47,806 bases of DNA, from positions 1 through 47,806 of the forward strand of contig JALRBQ010000016.1 of NCBI GenBank assembly GCA_023257655.1, read 5' to 3'. How positions within the stretch are numbered: position 1 is the first letter of the stretch; every line of letters starts with the position of its first letter. This stretch comes from Pseudomonadales bacterium (lineage in GTDB: Bacteria > Pseudomonadota > Gammaproteobacteria > Pseudomonadales > Pseudohongiellaceae). Position numbers and translations under genes: made by a program. This document shows positions 43,294 to 47,806 of the stretch, one piece after another. The notes beneath the pieces are model-generated. The model was not told the DNA's origin and ran no database searches. It was given only the letters and a program-made list of their open reading frames with translations.

Positions 43294-43803
43294 CTAATTG
43301 CCGGCCAGGGTTTTCACGATGGCTTCTTCGACGAGCTCGATGTCACCTTCACGGAAACCCATGTGGACGAGTTTAACTGTGCCATCAGGCGCGATCAGGT
43401 ATGAGGTCGGCATGCCTATGACTTCGAATTTCTCCGGAGTATCACCGTCGGGGTCAGCGGGTATCAGAAAATCCAGAGGCGTATCCAGCAGGAAATCCTG
43501 GCCATCCTCGACCGGGTTGTCGACATTAATGGCTACAATTTCCAGGCCTTGGTCTTTGTATTTGTGGTACAGCGCGTTATACAGCGGCAACGATTTCAGG
43601 CACGGAGCGCACCAGGACGCCCAGAAGTCTACATAGACCGTTTTGCCAGCCAGAGCGGCCAGCGCAATCTCGGGCTGGCCAGCGTGAATCGAGGGTAATG
43701 TGAAATCAGGGGCCTTTTCGCCTTCTTCAACTGCCAGTGCTGTGGTGCTCAGCGCCGCAGCGAGGAGGGCGGCCGCGATTCGAGATTTAGTCTTGTTAGT
43801 CAT
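43294..43803 (-). CDS. TlpA-like periplasmic thioredoxin-fold protein
   Basis: A 169-residue protein. The signal peptide ends near STTALAVEE, then a thioredoxin/AhpC-TSA fold with redox motif WASWCAPCLKSLPLYN (CAPC) and cis-Pro loop GMPTSYLIAPDG. It probably reduces periplasmic disulfides, for example in apocytochromes or in the cysteines of the adjoining DUF4266 protein. It starts the tight leftward operon TlpA-DUF4266-DUF3570. Its upstream region carries a 13-bp tandem repeat. Confidence 0.9.
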   Translation of the reverse strand: MTNKTKSRIAAALLAAALSTTALAVEEGEKAPDFTLPSIHAGQPEIALAALAGKTVYVDFWASWCAPCLKSLPLYNALYHKYKDQGLEIVAINVDNPVEDGQDFLLDTPLDFLIPADPDGDTPEKFEVIGMPTSYLIAPDGTVKLVHMGFREGDIELVEEAIVKTLAGN

Positions 43804-43821
43804 GGAAGATACCTTAATTTT

Positions 43822-43901
43822 AGAACTTAAATTTAGAACTTAAATTGAGAACTTGAATTGAGCAGCTTGAATTGAGCCGATCCTGATTTGAGCTGATATT
43901 G
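43822..43901. repeat. Decaying 13-bp tandem repeat upstream of the TlpA-like gene
   Basis: Units AGAACTTAAATTT, AGAACTTAAATTG and AGAACTTGAATTG are followed by a 14-bp AGCAGCTTGAATTG and two more degraded copies. The best copies are nearest the gene start (ATG at 43803), and they decay outwards. Confidence 0.85.
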
Positions 43902-43982
43902 AGTTTAAGCAGGAGTCCCAAAGAGAATTCCGCTGTAATTGTGTTAATTCCTGCTAACGAACCTGCCTGGGCCTAATTTCTT

Positions 43983-45128
43983 TCACGCCAGGGCCGGGGT
44001 CGGAGCCGCCAGATTGCGCGCGAGCTGTTGCCAGCGGCGACGCTGTAATTTCAGTTGATACTGTACCTGTTTGTAGCGATCGCGCAATTGTTGCAGATCC
44101 CAGTGAGTCAGAGTTTCCTGTAGCTGCCGGCCTCTGGCCTCATACCAGGCCTGTCTATGTTCACTCCATTGCTGCAGCGTGTGCAGGAGTTGTTCATATT
44201 CCTGTTCCAGTCGAACACGCCACTTTTCCGGAATGTTCAGCACTTCACAGCGTAATGACAAGGAGCGATATTGCTGTTCAAGTCGTGCCTTCTCGATCTG
44301 TGCGGGTGAGCAGCGCTTCAGGTCATGCGTCAGGCCTATCAAGGAAAACAGCCGAATCGCCCATTTGGTTGGGTCGTAGTGCCACCAACGCACCCCGTTT
44401 CGGTAATCCCATTGAAAAGTGTGATGATAGTTGTGATAGCCCTCGCCATAGGTAATGAGCGCCAGCAGAGAATTGTCTCTGGCCGAATGCTCGTCACTAT
44501 AGGGCTGATTGCCCCACATATGCGCGAGTGAATTGATGAAGTAAGTCACGTGCTGGCTCAATACCAATCGCAGTAAGCCTGAAAGCAACAGCCCCGCCAG
44601 AATGTCTCCGTGCAGTGCGCCGAGTAATGCCGGAATACCTATATTGGTCGCCAACACCAGGGATAGATAATGTTTGTGCTGCCAGACCAGAATCGGGTCT
44701 CGCATCAAGTCTTTGATGTTGGAGAAATCTTCCTTGCTGCTGGGATAATCGCGCAAAATCCAGCCGATGTGGGAAAACCAGAATCCGCGGCCGGCCGAGT
44801 AAGGGTCGCGCTCGTTATTATCGACGTGCTGGTGATGGCGGCGATGATCTGAGGCCCAGTGAAACACATCATTCTGCAGGGCCATTGCCCCGCCAATCGC
44901 AAAGATGAGGCGCAGGACAGGATGCGCCTTATAGGTTTTATGCGACCACAAACGGTGGTACCCGGCGGTAATCGACATGCCACAGAATCCCATCAGCAGG
45001 AAAAACAGTAGCCATTCATAGCTGTCATAGCCAACCAGAAAACCGTACGCCGGAACCAGCGTGATGGCAAGGGCAGGGGTGATGCTGAAGAGCAGCATAT
45101 TCACCCAGTTGATAGGGGCTTTTTCCAT
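43983..45128 (-). CDS. Membrane fatty acid desaturase (acyl-CoA delta-9 type)
   Basis: A 381-residue integral membrane di-iron enzyme. Its three histidine boxes are HRLWSH (~residue 58), HRRHH (~95) and HNYHH (~236), as in stearoyl-CoA-type delta-9 desaturases. It likely inserts a cis double bond to tune membrane fluidity. The last ~100 residues (from about 275) are a charged Gln/Arg/Glu-rich helical extension (QQYRSL, EQEYEQLLHTLQQW) predicted to be a coiled coil and absent from shorter homologues. It is divergent from slyX. Confidence 0.92.
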   Translation of the reverse strand: MEKAPINWVNMLLFSITPALAITLVPAYGFLVGYDSYEWLLFFLLMGFCGMSITAGYHRLWSHKTYKAHPVLRLIFAIGGAMALQNDVFHWASDHRRHHQHVDNNERDPYSAGRGFWFSHIGWILRDYPSSKEDFSNIKDLMRDPILVWQHKHYLSLVLATNIGIPALLGALHGDILAGLLLSGLLRLVLSQHVTYFINSLAHMWGNQPYSDEHSARDNSLLALITYGEGYHNYHHTFQWDYRNGVRWWHYDPTKWAIRLFSLIGLTHDLKRCSPAQIEKARLEQQYRSLSLRCEVLNIPEKWRVRLEQEYEQLLHTLQQWSEHRQAWYEARGRQLQETLTHWDLQQLRDRYKQVQYQLKLQRRRWQQLARNLAAPTPALA

Positions 45129-45190
45129 TCGTTAATCTTCCTGCAACACTCTCATGAAATTGGGATCAGGGTGAGGAGTATGTGCAATTT

Positions 45191-45218
45191 TTGCCTATTT
45201 CTCCAGTCAAAGTATAGT
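45191..45218 (+). promoter_or_regulatory. Candidate promoter for slyX
   Basis: TTGCCT (45191-45196) and TATAGT (45213-45218) are 16 bp apart, about 90 bp before the slyX start. The predicted leader contains the hairpin at 45273-45288. Confidence 0.45.
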
Positions 45219-45272
45219 AATCAGGACATGAACGGGATCTGAATTCCGAAGTGTTTCGCAGAGTAACAATTC

Positions 45273-45288
45273 GCACCCGTTCGGGTGC
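45273..45288 (+). other. Hairpin in the slyX leader
   Basis: GCACCC-GTTC-GGGTGC is a perfect 6-bp stem with a tetraloop, 18 bp before the GTG start. There is no T-tract, so it may be an mRNA leader element. Confidence 0.45.
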
Positions 45289-45306
45289 CTGTAAAGAGGT
45301 ATTTCC

Positions 45307-45519
45307 GTGCACGAGAAGATTATCGATCTGGAGACCAAGTTCAGTTTTCAAGAAAACCTGTTGCTCGAACTACAGGAAGAATTGCTGGCACAGCAGCGAC
45401 AGATCAATGAACTCGTGCGGGAGCTCGCTGCCGTTAAAGCGGAGCTGGCTGAAGCGATCGAACACGGCAACCGCCAGCCGATCGGGACGGGCGAGTTTGA
45501 GAAACCGCCGCACTATTAA
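45307..45519 (+). CDS. slyX: SlyX family protein
   Basis: A 70-residue coiled-coil protein: KIIDLETKFSFQENLLLELQEELLAQQRQINEL is a run of heptads, followed by KPPHY at the end, matching SlyX (suppressor of ColE1 lysis-linked phenotypes; exact function unclear). The start is GTG preceded by AGAGG. It stands alone, divergent from the desaturase, convergent with the cold-shock protein gene. Confidence 0.88.
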   Translation: MHEKIIDLETKFSFQENLLLELQEELLAQQRQINELVRELAAVKAELAEAIEHGNRQPIGTGEFEKPPHY

Positions 45520-45576
45520 CAAGTCTCTGAGAAGTCTCTTGCCGCTACCCCCGTCGGGAGAGAGTCCTGAGACCGG

Positions 45577-45999
45577 CTAGCTGGCGGCCTCAACGTCTTC
45601 CGCTTGCAGGCCTTTGTCGCCTTCGCTCACCACAAACTGGACCCGCTGACCATCTCGCAGGACGCGATGGCCCTTGCCGCGAATCGAGCGAAAGTGCACG
45701 AATATATCGTCACCACTATCGCGGGTAATGAAGCCAAATCCCTTATTGGCGTTGAACCATTTGACGCTGCCCGATTCCCTGGTGGTTCCGGATCGCGCCT
45801 TGAACAGGCCTGATCCGGACGCCTGGCTGATGAGCGTTCGACTCCAGTACATCGCAATGATAATGACAATGAACAGGGAAAGTCCGAAGAGTGGTACATG
45901 GGCCATCATTAGTTGGTATTCGATGGTGCTTAGAACGTAGAGCGGTATGCAGGAAAGCAAGGTGAGTATGGCGGAATTGAGAAACAATTTGCTTGGCAT
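45577..45999 (-). CDS. Membrane-anchored cold-shock-domain protein
   Basis: A 140-residue protein. Two hydrophobic helices at the N-terminus ([35 protein letters not shown]) are followed by a linker and a cold-shock domain (about 75-138) with RNP1 KGFGFIT and RNP2 DIFVHF. CSD proteins bind single-stranded RNA/DNA. The usual membrane version has the CSD first and a DUF1294 membrane part last, so this order is reversed. A long AT-rich leader with repeats precedes it, as in cspA genes. The membrane location is inference. Confidence 0.88.
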   Translation of the reverse strand: MPSKLFLNSAILTLLSCIPLYVLSTIEYQLMMAHVPLFGLSLFIVIIIAMYWSRTLISQASGSGLFKARSGTTRESGSVKWFNANKGFGFITRDSGDDIFVHFRSIRGKGHRVLRDGQRVQFVVSEGDKGLQAEDVEAAS

Positions 46000-46090
46000 G
46001 GAAATACTCTTATTGGTTTTATTATTGAATTTATTCTTGTTTTTATTTCTAGTTCTATTATTGGTTAGTTCATTTATCGCTTAGTTCATT
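46000..46090 (-). promoter_or_regulatory. AT-rich leader of the cold-shock-domain gene
   Basis: The region just upstream of ATG 45999 is very AT-rich on the minus strand, with AATGAACTAA repeated at 46065-46074 and 46081-46090 and several related AATAAnnn steps. A long unstructured 5' leader is typical of cold-inducible csp genes. Confidence 0.35.
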
Positions 46091-46478
46091 CATTGGTGTT
46101 TGTCGCGTCTACTGTGTAATGCGGCGCCAAATTGGGCTGTGTTCTGTCGTATTCAGTTGTCAGGCGTGCGCCTGATTTCTTGCCTGGTTTTCAGCTCCCT
46201 CAGGATTTGTCCCCGTCCTTATTGGTCGCGATCAGCCGGGTCTTGACTGGTCTCCTTCAGCGCGCGTTTGAACCCTAAAATACACCATGGCCGAGGGAAT
46301 TAAAACCGCTTGATCCGGCTCGTCGGACAGTGAATTGAGTCGCAGTTCGCTTCAGCTACGATTCAGGTTGACCCTGATAATTTGGCTGCCATGGATCGAA
46401 AACCCGTGTCCTTTGCGCAGTCAGTTAATCGCATTGCACACCAGGTATCGGTCCAAAATGAAGCTTTCAGAGGACTTG
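46091..46478. other. Intergenic region between the cold-shock and glycine-zipper genes
   Basis: No coding frame is supported. A perfect dyad TCAGGCG-TG-CGCCTGA lies at 46160-46175 with TTTC after it. A TAAAAT -10-like hexamer is at 46276-46281, but no good -35 is found. Otherwise nothing distinct. Confidence 0.4.
46160..46175. promoter_or_regulatory. Perfect dyad TCAGGCGTGCGCCTGA
   Basis: A 7-bp inverted repeat around a 2-bp centre. It could be an operator half-site pair or a short terminator hairpin; the loop is too tight for a good terminator. Confidence 0.35.
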
Positions 46479-47009
46479 ATGATGAAAAACACAGTGTTAA
46501 CCGCAGTAGCCTGCAGTCTGGGTCTGGCAATTCCCACCAGTTGGGCCGAAACCAGTTATGAGCTTGCTCCGGTTATTGAATCCAATCCGATCTATCAGGT
46601 GGTCGAAGTGTCGGCACCACAGGAACAGTGTTGGGAAGAAGAGATTGCAGTAGATCGCTACTCCAGTCGCAACGCGTCCAACACCCCTGTAGTCGTCAGT
46701 ACTATTCTCGGCGGAGCCATTGGCAACGCGGTTGGTCACAACAAGTCCAACAAACGGGTAGGGACTGTGATTGGTGCAGTGTTGGGACACTCGATCGGAC
46801 GTGATATTATGCGCCAGAACGAGCGACCCGAATACACAGAGTACGAGACCGTTCAGCGCTGCAAGACTGTCTATGAGCAGCACAAGGAAGAACGGCTTGT
46901 CGGCTATCAAGTCACCTATCTTTATAATGGTGAGGAACATAGCGTGCGAACGGATTCTGATCCTGGTGATGAAATCCGTATCAGAGTGAGCGTGCAGCCT
47001 GTACTCTAG
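46479..47009 (+). CDS. Exported glycine-zipper (2TM) protein
   Basis: A 176-residue protein. It has a signal peptide (VLTAVACSLGLAIPTSWAE), a Cys-containing segment (QEQCWEEE), then a glycine-zipper region GGAIGNAVGHN and VGTVIGAVLGHSIGRDI that forms close-packed helices in envelope proteins, and a C-terminal beta-rich tail with a second Cys (QRCKTVYEQ). The role is unknown; similar proteins are surface antigen-like. ATG 46479 or the ATG directly after (46482) both fit AGAGGA upstream. Confidence 0.85.
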   Translation: MMKNTVLTAVACSLGLAIPTSWAETSYELAPVIESNPIYQVVEVSAPQEQCWEEEIAVDRYSSRNASNTPVVVSTILGGAIGNAVGHNKSNKRVGTVIGAVLGHSIGRDIMRQNERPEYTEYETVQRCKTVYEQHKEERLVGYQVTYLYNGEEHSVRTDSDPGDEIRIRVSVQPVL

Positions 47010-47040
47010 GTTGCCACAATCCTGCGATGCCAGCGAGCGC

Positions 47041-47397
47041 ATGCACGCGCTCTTGAGGTGTGAGTTGAAAAGATTTCTGGCTCCGGCCGTTTCGATAGTG
47101 TTTCTGAGTCTGGCGGCCGGTGCCGGTTTCGCTCAGGTCGTGCCTATCCCACTGGACCAGAACGTCAAGCCGAATTCGGATTTGCGCGAGGTGCGTCAGA
47201 ATCCACAGGCGAATATCAAGATCACTGAACGGCAGGCGGTAGATCTCGCGCGTCAGCGATACGCCGGTAATATCCTGCGGATCAGCCTGATCGGCGAGGG
47301 TGCCAACCAGCGCTATCAGATACGCATGGAGAATGAAGGCAAGGTCTTCACCGTGTTTGTGCATGCAGCCACAGGGCGGGTGACCGGAGGCGGTTAA
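47041..47397 (+). CDS. PepSY-domain exported protein
   Basis: A 118-residue protein with a signal peptide (VSIVFLSLAAGAGFAQ) and a single PepSY domain: KITERQAVDLARQRYAGNILRISLIGEGANQRYQIRMENEGKVF. Such proteins may inhibit proteases or sense signals next to two-component systems. It lies 40 bp before a response-regulator gene, so a shared operon is likely. Two starts are plausible: ATG 47041 or TTG 47065, the latter with GAGGTG upstream; the latter would begin KRFLAP. Confidence 0.85.
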   Translation: MHALLRCELKRFLAPAVSIVFLSLAAGAGFAQVVPIPLDQNVKPNSDLREVRQNPQANIKITERQAVDLARQRYAGNILRISLIGEGANQRYQIRMENEGKVFTVFVHAATGRVTGGG

Positions 47398-47437
47398 TGG
47401 CCTGCGCCATGGATTGTAACTCAGGGAGAACTCGTTC

Positions 47438-47806
47438 ATGCGTTTGCTGGTAGTCGAGGACGAAACCACACTGCGTGAGCAGTTGGCCCAAGGCTTGGCC
47501 AAAGAGGGCTATGTGGTGGATGCTGCTGCCGACGGCAAGGCTGGCCTGTATTACGCCACCGAATTCAGCTTTGACGCGGCGATTATCGATTTGGGCCTGC
47601 CGGAAATCGACGGAATATCCCTCATCCGACAGATCCGCAGCAAGGCGCTCACCTTTCCGATCCTCATCTTGACTGCGCGGGGCGACTGGCAAGACAAGGT
47701 CGCTGGTCTGGACGCCGGGGCCGACGACTATGTGGTCAAACCGTTCCAACTCGAAGAAATCAAGGCCCGACTTAATGCGTTGCTGCGGCGCGCTGCCGGC
47801 TTTGCC
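47438..47806 (+). CDS. OmpR-family response regulator (partial, cut by the window end)
   Basis: A 123-residue fragment with the receiver domain complete. Acidic pocket residues are E7 and D8, the phosphoacceptor is D51 (IIDLGLPEIDG), T79 and K101 (YVVKPF) are in place. LVVEDETTLREQLAQGL and KARLNALLRRA lead toward an OmpR/PhoP-type winged helix that lies beyond the edge. The ATG has CAGGGAG upstream. PhoP/QseB-like; the partner kinase would be further right. Confidence 0.93.
   Translation, partial: MRLLVVEDETTLREQLAQGLAKEGYVVDAAADGKAGLYYATEFSFDAAIIDLGLPEIDGISLIRQIRSKALTFPILILTARGDWQDKVAGLDAGADDYVVKPFQLEEIKARLNALLRRAAGFA

Noticed and set aside
43822..43901. CRISPR-like array
   Set aside because: Units are contiguous and 13-14 bp long with no spacers, and no cas genes are nearby. 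The same applies to 6377-6418 and 40822-40855.
1..47806. tRNA or rRNA genes, insertion sequences, integrase genes
   Set aside because: None recognised in the intergenic spaces on either strand. No cloverleaf with a T-loop and CCA end was seen, and no transposase-like protein is encoded.

Overview
The window reads as a chromosomal segment of a gammaproteobacterium related to the Pseudomonas/Cellvibrio/marine oligotroph lineages. It is gene-dense on both strands, moderately GC-rich, and has no rRNA, tRNA, phage, transposase or CRISPR signal that I can see. The best lineage marker is gene order. proA-nadD-rsfS-rlmH-mrdA-rodA-rlpA-dacA-ybeD-lipB-lipA runs rightward (3117-13966). holA-lptE-leuS and ybeX-ybeY-ybeZ-miaB run leftward (30845-40234). 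The two blocks point at each other, as I recall them in Pseudomonas, rather than head-to-tail as in Escherichia coli. No genus can be named from sequence reading alone.

Layout. (1) 1-2975: a TudS/DUF1722 tRNA desulfidase-like protein, a VOC-fold protein and a leftward NhaC-type antiporter. (2) 3117-13966: the proline/NAD/ribosome/cell-elongation/lipoate block, with a 383-bp repeat- and hairpin-rich spacer before mrdA. (3) 13983-30834: accessory genes between the two conserved blocks. These are an unassigned membrane protein, a bicupin-like exported protein, a fatty acid hydroxylase-family membrane protein, an M1 peptidase with a DUF6702 partner, an Hsp70-like ATPase, an exported cyclophilin, an NSS amino-acid transporter, a class V aminotransferase, a Tat-exported HAD hydrolase, a DUF2164 protein, a 7TMR-DISM histidine kinase broken by an in-frame stop, and an M3 lipoprotein peptidase. 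(4) 30845-40234: holA, lptE, leuS, then ybeX, ybeY, ybeZ, miaB. Between leuS and ybeX, where lnt commonly lies, there is instead an exported c-type cytochrome gene on the other strand with a structured leader. (5) 40462-47806: a DUF1820 protein, the SrkA kinase, a TlpA/DUF4266/DUF3570 operon, a fatty acid desaturase, SlyX, a membrane-anchored cold-shock protein, a glycine-zipper protein, a PepSY protein and the start of an OmpR-family response regulator that runs off the end.

Functional themes are envelope growth and maintenance (mrdA, rodA, rlpA, dacA, lptE, peptidases), translation and RNA modification (rsfS, rlmH, leuS, miaB, ybeY, desulfidase), lipoate synthesis, lipid desaturation and hydroxylation, and periplasmic redox chemistry (TlpA-like protein, cytochrome, DUF4266/DUF3570).

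The observations most worth a second look are: the DUF4266 lipoprotein gene, whose reading frame is broken at a run of nine T and restored by removing one; the histidine kinase with an in-frame TAA and an Arg where the phosphoacceptor His should be; the predicted closed RNA structure abutting the ribosome-binding site of the cytochrome gene; a terminator-like hairpin between promoter and start of the exported cyclophilin; and three unrelated intergenic tandem arrays with 13-14 bp units. Start codons were re-chosen wherever the longest reading frame began well upstream of the family's usual start.
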